64,000 nucleotides of DNA from Serripes groenlandicus (lineage: Eukaryota > Mollusca > Bivalvia > Cardiida > Cardiidae). The stretch lies in contig JASEVX010000003.1 of assembly GCA_031761405.1 (NCBI GenBank), positions 144,390,350 to 144,454,349 on the forward strand, read 5' to 3'. Position numbers and translations under genes: made by a program. Positions 33,833 to 44,024 of the stretch are shown piece after piece (the first letter of the stretch is position 1; every line of letters starts with the position of its first letter). The notes beneath the pieces were generated by a model. It worked only from the letters and a program-made list of their open reading frames with translations. It searched no databases and was not told where the DNA came from.

Positions 33833-34970
33833 AAAACATGCAAAAATATTAACCATTATGTGACTGTAATTGTTAAACTGCTTATTCCTTATTGGCTGAA
33901 ACACCCATGAACATTTAATCCATTTTGTTATAAACCTAAAACGGGCTATAAATAGACATTTCAGGTTGACAACACAATCCATGTAACCTCGTTTGTGATA
34001 TCAATGCTTATGACGTTTGACAGACAAACATTTACCCTAAAAATTTCAAGCATTTATTTTTGCATTTAAAACATGAAAAAAACACAAATTTTGTTTGTTT
34101 ATATTTAATCAATTTGTGAACCTTAAAAATAGTTATTTTTACAAGAGGAAGTAAATATTGAAAGATTCATAACGGTAGATGAAGCAGAACCAAAGCTATT
34201 CTAAAAGAAAAGGATGTGAAAAACAAATATTTTGATATCTTCCATTCATAAAATATAACTTTCATATAAATAAAAAATGTTTGACTTTTGGCGAGGTACA
34301 TTCCAGTTTTATCAACCTGGTAAAGTTCATTCACCCTTTCTTTGGCTCGGTGATTATAAACATGTAAAACATGTAAACAAATGCTGGTATCAACCTCTCC
34401 AAAAGTGAATAATAGTATACTGTAAAACAAGTTTAACTTCGGGTTAGATTAATTTTTGCTAATATCTTGAAATTTATTTCCTCGCTAATTCATAATCATC
34501 ACAAATAATGTCTGAAAATTTTAGACATCCGAAAATATGCTACTTTAGCCGAATTGATGATGTAAAGTATGTTATAATTATACAATAACAGTCTCAACTG
34601 ATTTGGAACGGGTAGACTGCATTCTACATTTATTGTTGACAACTTAAAACAAACCAGTTACCCATTATAGTAAAGTTTTTCACACAAAACCTCTCGTTAA
34701 TTATGCTTTTTGAACAATTTACTTTGTTAATATTTCTCAGCTAACGCTGCCAAGTGCTAACAGGTTAGTATGAAAAAATATATTTCTATTGAGTGTGCAT
34801 TTGACCAGTGTGATGACAATTGTTTTATCATTTCCATTTTGAATGAAGCCAAAATTCATGAATACGCAAATTAAAGATGAGCTGATTTTGGATAAAATTT
34901 ACCAAATTTTGACCTAGTGAATACAAAGTGTTTTAAAGTATGATAATAGCCTGTAAAGAAGTTGGACAGC
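33833..34970. other. Intronic stretch, nothing recognised
   Basis: AT-rich. The 87-codon minus frame 34167-34430 has no recognisable domain or splice context. Confidence 0.35.
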
Positions 34971-34984
34971 AGGTGTATGTATGA

Positions 34985-35250
34985 TAATTTGAGGCGTCCC
35001 GCAAAACCAACATTACGGATTCTGCGTAATGTATCGATCCAGATCAGCTTGCGCAGTCCGCGCAGAATGATCCTGACCGACACATTCCGTCTCAGGGGAT
35101 AGAGGTATAGAGTAATGATTCCTGAAACAGAAAATCCACAGGAGGCAAAAAGTGTCTATCCGGGTAAGCCTGCATGGCATGCTTAGGCTACACCGGGCCA
35201 ATACTTTACGCAGAGTCTACAATGTTGGTTTTCTCGTGGGATGTCTCATA
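34985..35250. mobile_element. MITE-like repeat with long imperfect terminal inverted repeats
   Basis: Left GCGTCCCGCAAAACCAACATT and CTGCGTAATGTATCGATCC mirror right GGGCCAATACTTTACGCAG and AATGTTGGTTTTCTCGTGGG. The interior GATCCTGACCGACACATTCCG...CAGAAAATCCACAGGAGGC is shared at high identity with 48735-48960. Unusually rich in CpG for the window. Confidence 0.75.
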
Positions 35251-35281
35251 TTTAGATTTCAAAGTTTGAAACACGCTTTAC

Positions 35282-35474
35282 CTGCATGTTTGAGTTCTTT
35301 CAGTGGAGTGACTGAACATGTGCTCATCTAACTGCGACTTTTTGCCATATTTACCGCCACAAATCTTGCATTCAAATCTTTTATCACCGAGATGTACCGT
35401 GCGATGATGGTGTAACAAGGAAGTACTGTTGTTAAACTCTGCTCCACATACTGAACAGAGATAGGGCTTGTGAC
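35282..35474 (-). CDS. Zinc-finger gene exon 4 (fingers 7-8)
   Basis: 193-base exon: acceptor TTCTGGTCAG, donor ACATGCAG|GTAAAG. It continues a Gly split over the intron to give the linker T-G-H-K-P-Y, then finger 7 (CSVC...HHHRTVH) and finger 8 (CKIC...HMFSH), residues about 687-749. It ends inside finger 9 after its first Cys (phase 2). Alternating Cys2-His2 spacing is fully conserved, so both fingers should fold. The exon structure of two fingers per exon with introns in TGEKP-type linkers supports a single gene with the exons at 37.5 and 39.5-41.3 kb. Confidence 0.93.
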
Positions 35475-35529
35475 CTGACCAGAAAAATATAAATATTCTC
35501 AATGTATAGTCTCAATATTAAGTTAACAT

Positions 35530-35769
35530 AAACTGAAACCGTCTGAAGTCTGACACTTTCTGATGCAGCAGATGACTTTTAGAAACACCACGGTGAAAGT
35601 AGAATTAAATCATTATGAGCAATTTCCATTTTTGCCAAAATATTATTTTTTTTTCAATAAAAATGCATTTATTTATAATTGAACACATTTTGGCATAGAT
35701 ATTTTCAAAGTCGTCTGCTGCAGATTTGGGTTTGATTGATATCCACTTAATCATTTAAAACAAGTATTT
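35530..35769 (+). mobile_element. TTAA MITE, decayed
   Basis: CTGACACTTTCTGATGCAGCAGATGAC, fold-back core with GAGCAATTTCC, and GTCGTCTGCTGCAGATTTGGG at the right, without clear termini. Confidence 0.65.
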
Positions 35770-35995
35770 TAACCCTTTTCCACATAAAACAAATGAGCAG
35801 CAGACAACTTTTTGATAAAAATATGGAAAACCTCTAAAAATAATAGTACATGTATAATTATTAAACAGAGCTTAAAATATTGTGGCAAATAGAGAAATTG
35901 CTCATTATGAGCAATTTTTCCTTGTGACACAATGTTTTCAAAAATTCCTCTGTTTCAGAGGCGTACAAATATGTCTTTATGCGGGAAAGGGTTAA
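35769..35995 (-). mobile_element. TTAA MITE
   Basis: TTAACCCTTTTCCACATAAAAC ... CTTTATGCGGGAAAGGGTTAA. Confidence 0.85.
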
Positions 35996-36788
35996 ACACA
36001 TTATATTTAACCCTTTACCATATGCAGATTCATTTTTAACACTTTCCCACATGAGACAATCCTGCAGTAGACGACTATGGCAAAATGAGAAAATGAGAGT
36101 TTAATCATTAAATAGAGATGAAAACATAATGGCAAAAATCATGAGCAATTTCTCCTTTTGCCACAATGTTTTCAAAAGTCGACTGCTGCAAATGCGTCTG
36201 CAAGTAGGAAAGGGTTAAAACATCTGCAGCTAGTGAATGCGTTTAACCCTTTCCCTCATATAGACGCTTTCTGACACCTCTGCAGCAGACGGCTTTTGGA
36301 AAACATAGTGAAAAGAAGAAATTGCTCAAAACGAGCATTTTCTCCTTTTGACACAATGTTCCCCTGTTTCAGAGGCGTACAAATATGTCTTTATGCGGGA
36401 AAGGGTTAAACACATTATATTTAACCCTTTACCATATGCAGATTCATTTTTAACACTTTCCCACATGAGACAATCCTGCAGCAGACGACTATTGGCAAAA
36501 TGAGAAAATGAGAGTTTAATCATTAAATAGAGATGAAAACATAATGGCAAAAAGGGTATTTGCTCATCATGAGCAATTTCTCCTTTTGCCACAATGTTTT
36601 CAAAAGTCGACTGCTGCAAATGCGTCTGCAAGTAGGAAAGGGTTAAAACATCTGCAGCTAGTGAATGCGTTTAACCCTTTCCCTCATATAGACGCTTTCT
36701 GACACCTCTGCAGCAGACGGCTTTTGGAAAACATAGTGAAAAGAAGAAATTGCTCAAAACGAGCATTTTCTCCTTTTGACACAATGTT
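35950..36788. repeat. Tandem segmental duplication made of MITEs
   Basis: 35950-36360 and 36364-36788 are nearly identical (offset 414, then 428 after a 14-base indel near 36135/36550). Each copy carries the right end of one MITE, a whole MITE (36036-36218; 36450-36646) and the left half of another. The junction at 36358-36364 falls in the MITE core (ACACAATGTT). Confidence 0.88.
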
Positions 36789-36898
36789 TTCCACTTTTAA
36801 ACATAGGTTATCCATTCAATTATAGAGATGTTCTATTTTTCCACAAAATATGTTCAAAGTCGTCTGCTGCAGAATTGTAGTATGAGGGAAAGGGTTAA
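36671..36898 (+). mobile_element. TTAA MITE, head-to-head partner 1
   Basis: TTAACCCTTTCCCTCATATAGACGC ... GTAGTATGAGGGAAAGGGTTAA. Its right TTAA is also the left TTAA of the next copy. Confidence 0.9.
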
Positions 36899-37124
36899 CC
36901 CTTTTCCTCATACGACAATTCTGCAGCAGACGATTATGAACGTAATTTGTCAAAGCATAGAAAGTCTCCATAATTGAATGGATAACCTATGACTGAAAAT
37001 GGAAAACATGGTGGCAAAAGGAGAAATTGCACGTTTTGTGCAATTTCTTCTTTTGTCACTATGTTTTCAATACGCCGTCTGCTGCAGAGGCGTCAGAAAG
37101 CGTCTATATGAGGGAAAGGGTTAC
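36895..37124 (-). mobile_element. TTAA MITE, head-to-head partner 2
   Basis: TTAACCCTTTTCCTCATACGAC ... CTATATGAGGGAAAGGGTTAC, inverted relative to the preceding copy. It carries the CAC/GTG stem variant. Confidence 0.9.
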
Positions 37125-37136
37125 GGTACAAGTATT

Positions 37137-37366
37137 TTAACATTTACCCACATTACACAAATCTGTAGCCGACGACTTTGAAAGCATTTTGGTTAAAATA
37201 TGGAAAATCTCTAAAAATGCAAAATTGATTATTGAATAGAGTTGAAAATATTGTGGCAAATGGAAAATTAGCGTGTTATGATCATACTTTCTCCTTTTGA
37301 CACAATGTTTTCAAGAGTTGTTTGCTGCAGAGGTGTCAAAAGTCATCAATATCCTATAAAGGGTTA
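37137..37366 (-). mobile_element. TTAA MITE
   Basis: TTAACATTTACCCACATTACAC ... ATCCTATAAAGGGTTAA; more diverged. Confidence 0.78.
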
Positions 37367-37438
37367 AATGTGTATGCTCTTCTGAGTTTGTTTGATATCA
37401 ACTTCTGAAAATAAGTATTTTAAAGAAAATCTCCCTAC

Positions 37439-37606
37439 CTGTGTGTATGTACATATGTGTCCTCAGTTTGTATTTCATAGAAAATCCAGTTCCACACACC
37501 TCACATGTGTGTCGATTCACATCAGAGTGTATCAGTAGATGACGCTTCAGTTTTTTATCACTTATCAGCCCTTTCCCACATACATGACAGATAAATGGGC
37601 GTTCTC
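37439..37606 (-). CDS. Zinc-finger gene exon 3 (fingers 5-6)
   Basis: 168-base exon: acceptor CAAATTCAG, donor CACACAG|GTAGGG, phase 1 on both sides. The split Gly gives a canonical TGERPF linker, then finger 5 (CHVC...HLLIH) and finger 6 (CEVC...HMYIH) and the start of the next linker IHTG. All zinc ligands are present. Residues about 631-685. Confidence 0.93.
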
Positions 37607-37737
37607 CTGAATTTGAAATAAGATTCAGATGTCTGAATACAAAGTACTGAAAGAAGTATAGTAATTCATTTCTACTTTTCAAACAAACATGACAAAACTT
37701 TTGCTTTCCTATGTACATCTACAAGTCAATATAGGAC

Positions 37738-37795
37738 TTAACCCTTTCCCATATACAACACATCTGCAGCAGACGACTTTAAAAAATGTATTCTA
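37738..37795 (-). mobile_element. TTAA MITE, left-end fragment
   Basis: TTAACCCTTTCCCATATACAAC, CTGCAGCAGACGACTTT, then unrelated sequence. Confidence 0.7.
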
Positions 37796-37844
37796 AAACC
37801 TTCTAAGAATCTTTTATGAGAAAAAAGTGTTTAATTTCTTAGAA

Positions 37845-39151
37845 GTAAATACTTTGGGCATAAAGGGTAAAACAGCTGTGCACCCTTGTTGCCGGAATCT
37901 AGTAGAGGATCAACAAAGAATTTCTATGACATAATTTGAAAAACTCGCCAATAAATTCTCAGAAGATTTAAAATTAGTTTTAAAGGGTAAAACAGCCTTG
38001 CACTCAGGTGGCCATGGGGTTTTTACCTTAGCCTAAAAGAATCTAGTGAAGGGTTACCAGAGGAAATAGAAAAATAAATAATACTTTCAATGTTTTCAAT
38101 AAAGCCATATAAGGAAAAAAGGTCCTGCACCCTGGGGCCATGTATTTTCTATCAATCGATATGGCTTGAAGTTGAAGGAAAGTGATAGAAGGGCAAACAA
38201 ATACATTTCTTCACAATTATTTGAAAATCGTTGAAATAGTTTAGAAGAAGATTTTCAACATTTTTACTTTCAGTTGCGGTAGAATTTTGATTTCTGCATG
38301 GATCTGGTGGCCATGTTTTTCAACGGATCGGATTTATTTGAATAACCTTGGTAGAAGGTCACCCGTGGAACATTTGTGCCAAATAATCTTTGAATCAGGC
38401 AGGTGCTTTTGGACAAGAAGATTTTTAAAGATTTTACAATGCATATATAAGGAAAACAAGCCCTGCTTCTGGTGGCCATGTTTTGCAATGGATCGGATTA
38501 ATTTGAACAATCTTGGTACAAGGTCCCCCAAGGAACATTTGTGCCAAATTATTTTTACATCGGGCCAGTACTTTTTGACAAGAAGATTTTTAAAGATTTT
38601 ACAATGCACATATAAGGAAAACAAGCCCCGCTGATGGCAGCCATGTTTTTCAATGGATCAAATTAATTTGAACAATCTTGGTAGAAGGTCCCCCAAGGAA
38701 CATTGTGCTAAATAATCTTTAAATCAGGCCACTACTTTTTGATAAGAAGATTTTTTAAATATTTTACAATGCACATTTAAGGAAAACAAGCTCTGCAGCA
38801 TGCGGGCCATGTTTTTCAACGGATCGGAAAAATTTGAACAATCTTGGTAGACGGTGCCTCAAGGAACATTTGTGCAAAATTATTTTCAATTCAAGCCAGT
38901 ACTTTTGGATAAGAAGATTTTTCCCTTTTCTGATGCCGCAGCAACCAAAGTCATACTTGGAATTAAATTCTTTGAACAACTTTAATAGAGGACCACCTAA
39001 GGAACATTCCTGGGAAGTTATTTTGAAATCGGTCCCTTAGTTTAGTAGGAGAAGTCATTTGTAAGAAATTGTTAACAGACGGACGTACAGACGACAGCGG
39101 ACGGCGAGTGATCACAAAAGTCCACCTCACACTTCGTGCTTAGGTGAGCTA
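37845..39151 (-). mobile_element. HINE-like element, core II, 3' end truncated
   Basis: Right end GCACTTCGTGCTTAGGTGAGCTAAAAA type (CACTTCGTGCTTAGGTGAGC), ACGGACGTACAGACGACAGCGGACGG tract, then about six reversed core II units back to about 37850. The AACAAGAG hairpin end is missing. The 72-117 codon frames on both strands (38270-39040) are unit translations. Confidence 0.82.
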
Positions 39152-39451
39152 AAAATGTACAGTACTATAGTGTCTATTCAAATGTGTTAAAAATCAGGAA
39201 AATGTCTAAAAACACCTATTTATAAAGTTAATCTTGAAATACGGAATCGGATTATTAAACTTTTTTCATAATTTATGCAAACTCTGAAGTTGTTACCCTA
39301 TTACCCAATGTAGCTGACAATGGATGCTTGTCCAGCAGACATTTTTTTGTTGGTTTCTCAAAAAAAATTCAACTCTGTATGTATCAACTTCAACACTTCA
39401 TATTCTCAAAATTTTCCTACACCATTCTAAAAAGTAAATCAACAAACAAAC

Positions 39452-41339
39452 CTGTGTGAATTCGTGCGTGAATCACAGCCTTAGATTCGGGGAGAACCTT
39501 TCCACATTCTTCGCAAGCTTTTCTTTCTTCAGAAATCTTCTCTCTTGGTTTACGTCCAGGCTTCTTGATTACTTTAACAGAGGCCTTTCTTTCTTGTACA
39601 GCCTTAGCTTTGCCTGTAGTGTGTGTGCAGAGTACATGTCTCTCTTTGTTATATTCTCGCATAAACTTCAAGTGACAAATCTCACATTCGAATTTCAGCT
39701 TGTCTGCATGTTTTTCTTGTTCATGACGAATAAGCCCTCTGGTGTACTGGAATCTACAAGAACAAAAGTCACACTCGATCTTTTTCTCAGGCTTGACTCT
39801 ACTGTTTAAAATCTGACCAACTTCATCAGTTGATCCGATCGGGGTTAACTTTCTCGGTGTGGACATTTTTCTCTTTCTACTTGCATTTTTCTCAGTTTTT
39901 TGTTCTGCAGAGTTTTCCTTGACTTTAGGCATTGTATGTTGATCTACTACTGGGTCGACGTCTGTCGAGCATTTATTTTCAACCCTTTCTTCATTCTCTG
40001 TTTGCAGATCAAGATCTATGTAAATAGGAATTTTCATACCTCCCTCTGATTCATCATTTTCAACTATTTCTTTTCTTGGTTTAGAAATCATTTCAACTCC
40101 TTGCCAAGTGTTACCACCATCATCAGTTTTCACTTTAAGCTTGGCAATTGGCTTCTTTTTATTTTGTTTTTCAGATTCTCTTTTCTCCGTTTTATCTTTT
40201 CGAGGTATACGGTTCTTTGCTATACTTGCAGGTTGATTCAAAGCCTTTTCATTTGTGACAAATTTCTTTGCTCTTTTCTTTTCTGTGACAGTCTTTGCTT
40301 TAGTTTTGACAACATTTCTTAATGGTTTAATCATGAGTTTTTTATTGGGAATGGTGTCTGGAATATTTTGGTCTTCAGCAGATGAAGTCTGCGTAAAAGC
40401 ACAAGCAGAATCAAACTTTGGGAATGCAGTTTTCAGGATATGATCATAATGATAAGAGCCTCCATTACCATGACCAATCAGGTGATCATGTAGCTTACAT
40501 ATTTCTTTAAATGTTTTAGAACAACAGCCACATTTATGTGTACATTTCATATGCTTATGTCCTGATTCAGTGCCCAGTATGACCTCTTCTGGGGAAGATG
40601 GACTCCATATTGACTGTCTAGTTCTAACCCCTTTTTGAGACGGTTTGAATTTTGTGAGAGATCTGAATTCTTTACTATCTTTTGCAATAAGCCCAAGATT
40701 TTCAGAAAATAAAGTGTTCTTTTCTTGAGACAGTTTTTCCATTTCAATCATTGAAGCTTCATCAACTTGAAATGGTGGAACATCCAATGGCGTAGCAAAA
40801 ATACCATGCATTCTCTTTTTATTGTTTTCTTGTATTTCTTGCAGCAAATCACTTGCATCCGAAGGATCAACATTGGTGTCTTTCTGTTCTGTTGTATTAC
40901 TGTCAACATCATAACTTTCCCCTATTTTTAAAGCAGACTCACTTGACAGATGAAGATGACCATTTGAACTAGATTCCATTCCATCTGTATGATCATGAAC
41001 TGACTTTGAAACCGGTTCGTCTTCCAAATCTGATGCTTGACAAAGTTCTGTAAGTTTATCACCTTCCAATCTAGGATGTTTAGTAAGGTCATTGTTCCTG
41101 TGTCCACTTGATACATTGTATATTCTGATAGGCAAAACATTTTCTGAGTAGATGATTGTATTTCCATTTGTTTTGTCTTGGTTCCGATCATCGTGTATAG
41201 AACTGGCTGTGAAGGATGATTGATGAAAGGTGGTGGACACCGAGTCAATGCTTTCATGAAGACTCGCGAATGAGACCTCTGATGGCTGGGTCAGACAAGC
41301 TGACTGAAGAGGAGTTGAGCCAAAGTTCCCGCCTTCCAT
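39452..41339 (-). CDS. Zinc-finger gene exon 2 (start codon, N-terminal region, fingers 1-4)
   Basis: Long first coding exon, 629 codons plus one base. The ATG at 41339 (context GAGTATGG) is preceded in frame by TGA and TAG within nine bases, which fixes the start. Residues 1-260 are acidic/Ser-rich without recognised domain. Finger 1 is at about 270-290 (CGCC...HDHLIGH). A Lys-rich basic stretch runs 335-405. Finger 2 is at 523-544 (CDFC), finger 3 at 551-573 (CEIC), an AT-hook-like KKPGRKPREK at about 592-601, and finger 4 at about 609-627 (CEEC), ending IHT-G at the donor ACACAG|GTTTGT. Joined to the other exons it gives about 1051 residues and 12 C2H2 fingers: a nuclear DNA-binding protein. 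I do not recognise a specific orthologue. Plus-strand frames of 62-117 codons inside are antisense shadows. Confidence 0.95.
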
Positions 41340-41361
41340 TACTCTATCATAATCTCTTGAA
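41340..41361 (-). other. Probable 5' UTR piece of the zinc-finger gene
   Basis: An acceptor-like CCAATTTTTCAG ends at 41362, 22 bases before the ATG, so exon 2 probably begins here and the leader is spliced from an upstream exon. Confidence 0.5.
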
Positions 41362-42457
41362 CTGAAAAATTGGTTCTGTAATGTGAGAGATCAAATATAC
41401 AGATAAGTGACTCTTTCCCAGTCACATCTAAAGCAGAACCTTTTAAAATATTGTGTCAAAAGCAGATTTTTTTATTATTTTTTTCAATATGCCTTCAACT
41501 CTATAATAAAGTATTCAATGTTTATTCTTTCATTTCTAGAGATTTTCCATAATTTTGCATAGATGTTTGAAGTAAAAACAGATACATGTATATTGATGAA
41601 ACGGTACTTCAGATACATCATGAAGGAAAGTTCACCTAACTTGTGTTTCCTGGCTTCCTTGCCAGTTGTACTTTAAACAATATTCTTCTAAGGCTACCTT
41701 GTCAGACAATTGAGACCATTGATTAAGATGAATGACTTTTGTCAATCATCGGTTTGGAAATAATGGCCCAGCCAAGGTTCAAACCAATGTCTCCTGTACG
41801 CATTATTTGATAGCCATCATTGTACTGAGCTATTGTTGCTAAACTGGGAGGTTATTTTTTACGCAAGCCAAGAATTCTATAGCATATGATAGATGTTTAT
41901 AGACTAGCTGCTATTCCTAGCCAGGACTACTAGACATGAGCCTTGATGAGGAACATTGGCCTTCAGTCATTTGTCATCAGTGTAGATCCGGATCAGTCCA
42001 CACATTCCAATAGCCTGATAGGTGTTATGACTCCATGTTAGAAAATTCTGTAATGGTACCATTCACCGACTAGATGACTGCCAGCACAGATCTGAATAAG
42101 TCTGCGTGTACCCAGGCTGATCTGGATCTCACATACCAAAAGGTACCGGTTTGAATCCCGTGATGAGCAGGTTCTTCCTTAGGATTTTTTCACACAAATG
42201 GTCTGAGTACTGGTTAAGTCTCCAGAAAGCAGACATTGAGTGTGATTAATATAAGCTGAAAGCTTGTTCACAATCGATGTAAGTTTAAACTAACATTTCT
42301 GTGTAAAGGCTCAAAGGAGCCATGACAAATCAAAACTTGTTTGCTGCCTAGGCTTCAGAAAGTGTCTGTTTCTGGAGAAAGGGTTATTTATTGCAGAACT
42401 CTAAGCGCAGTTATTACACGGTGTTCTGTGGCATATTAATGGTGATATAATGAATGT
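41362..42457. other. Zinc-finger gene intron 1, distal part
   Basis: A diverged MITE (41400-41630) and a region with tRNA-like signals on the minus strand (GGTTTGAACC near 41775). GATCCGGATCAGTCC-type module pieces lie at 41985-42125, then a SINE at 42128-42296. A MITE right end follows (42330-42390, CTGGAGAAAGGGTTA). Confidence 0.5.
42128..42296 (+). mobile_element. tRNA-derived SINE, 5' truncated
   Basis: B-box CGGTTTGAATCCCGT (about 42149), body, and the tail module ATTGAGTGTGATTAATATAAGCT...AAGTTTAAACTAA that matches the SINE at 11400-11615 in the opposite orientation. The A-box head is missing. Confidence 0.7.
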
Positions 42458-42550
42458 TAACCCTTTCCCACATATATACGCTTTCTGATGCTTCTGCAGC
42501 AGACGGCTTTTTGAAAACATAGTGGCAAAAGAAGAAATTGCTCAAACGAG
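42457..42550 (+). mobile_element. TTAA MITE, left half
   Basis: TTAACCCTTTCCCACATATATACGC through AAGAAATTGCTCAAACGAG. It is cut exactly in the central hairpin, where the broken gene begins. Confidence 0.85.
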
Positions 42551-42555
42551 TTATA

Positions 42556-44024
42556 GCTTTGTCACAAGACCTTGATGTCAGGGATGTCTTCTCACATTAG
42601 CTTGCGCCAGTAGCAACTGCTATGTTCACAGAAAAGGGAATGCGGATTGCAAAGAACAAGGCTGCGCTAAAAAGATCCCTGCAAGTGGAGGTTTCATGTA
42701 GAAATATTCAGTGTGCATATGTAACTATTATAGATGGATCTGCTCTACTTTGTACCATACATTGGCCAGAACAGGGGATTGTACTGGATTACGTTGCAAA
42801 CCATAAAAGACGTGTCGCAACATATCTAGAGAGCAGTGACGTTTACCTGATATTTGACAGGTACGATGACTTCAGCATTAAGTCTGTAGCTAGGGGCGGT
42901 AGAGAAACAGGCATCAGTCGAATCCATCAATTAAACCTCAAAACAGTGTTGCCTGCACAAAATGTTGTTTTGACAGTAGTGGAGAATAAGAAACTCATGA
43001 AGATAATATGCAATGAACTAACGCGGGATAGGTTGTTCCATACCTGTCTTAACGGTCACAAACGTGTAATAAAAGGAGAAGACCTGTATCCTGTTGAAAT
43101 TGCCAATGAGGGTGAAGACATCAAGGCCAGATATTGAAACGTCGCATGAGGAAGCGGACATTATCATAATCCAACAGGTTCTAACTTGTGCAAATGATGC
43201 TACGCAACTGACAGTTGTGTCTGATGATACATACGTTTTTGAGCTGCTCCTTTATCACTATGAAAGAGCAAAACTTAGCCTTCAAATGACCATGAAATCT
43301 CCCATCAAAGGGAGGACAGTTGTCGACATCAAGTTGACAGTAGACAAACAGCGTAAGATCATCAAGGAACTCCTGCTTGCTCATGCAGTATCCGGATGTT
43401 ACACCGTAGCTTGCTACTTTGGAGTTGGCAAGGGCTCCGTTGTAAAGATTCTTAGAGCTGGCTGTGATCTGTCCGCCATTGGTGAAATTAACTCCCCTCT
43501 GGAAAATGTTATAAAGCAAGCAACGGCCTTCATTTCTGCCTGTTACGGAGTGAAACAAAGTGGTTCCATGTCAGACACAAGGATACAAGTTTGGGGATCT
43601 AAAAATGGCAAGGGTCATGTATCAGCACCAACATGGTGTGCTATACCACCAACTGAGGAGGCATTCACTGAGAATGTTAAACGGGCACACTTTCAAGCCA
43701 TCTTGTGGAGAAATATTTAGCTGAAGGACCCTCCACCGCTTGGCCCTGAAGATTTTGGATAGAAGAAAGAATTGAACAATAAATCACTTATGCCGATAAC
43801 CGTACCGGATGGTTTCAAAATTGCAACAGACTGTATCCTGGACTTAATTCGGTGTGGGTGCAAAAGTCAAAGCCCATGCAGCTCTAGGAGATGCAACTGT
43901 CTGAATCATGGCCTTCCATGTACAATGTTGTGTGCATGTTACTTTATTGGATGTTCTCGCTCCGAAGTAATTTGATGAAAACATCAGACGAGTTATAGCC
44001 AAGGTGACAGCCCTCCATGTTTAG
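42556..44024 (+). pseudogene. Broken multicopy-family gene, possible FEN/PIN-like nuclease with Cys-rich tail
   Basis: Three open pieces (42622-43137, 43094-43720, 43772-43975) belong to one ancestral protein of about 480 residues. It is interrupted by TAG at 42598, a frameshift near 43110-43135, TAG at 43718, TAG at 43760, and a one-base frameshift near 43970; it ends at TAG 44022. It resembles an uncharacterised protein family that I know as widespread and multicopy in invertebrates. Motif order seen: IIDGSALL, then VYLIFDRY, then SHEEADIIIIQQ, then VVSDDTYVF, then SGCYTVACYFGVGKG, then a Cys-rich block (CGCKSQSPCSSRRCNC). The first five resemble the order of acidic motifs and the helix-hairpin-helix (GVGKG) in FEN1/XPG nucleases; that fold assignment is my inference. 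Two places where an Asp would be expected are Tyr. There are no introns. It lies antisense in intron 1 of the zinc-finger gene. Decayed copy, not functional. Confidence 0.8.

Larger units (their letters stand above)
31482..35281 (-). other. Zinc-finger gene intron 4
   Basis: Holds a SINE (about 32080-32325), a HINE-like element (32432-33832), AT-rich sequence without recognised content (33833-34970) and a palindromic-ended GC-richer repeat (34985-35250). No coding exon seen. Confidence 0.6.

Noticed and set aside
38287..38634. 115- and 96-codon frames on opposite strands
   Set aside because: Both are core II repeat sequence of the element at 37845-39151.
40101..40443. Plus-strand hydrophobic frames of 62-73 codons
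   Set aside because: Antisense of the Lys/Ser-rich coding exon of the zinc-finger gene, which gives Phe/Leu-rich shadow peptides.
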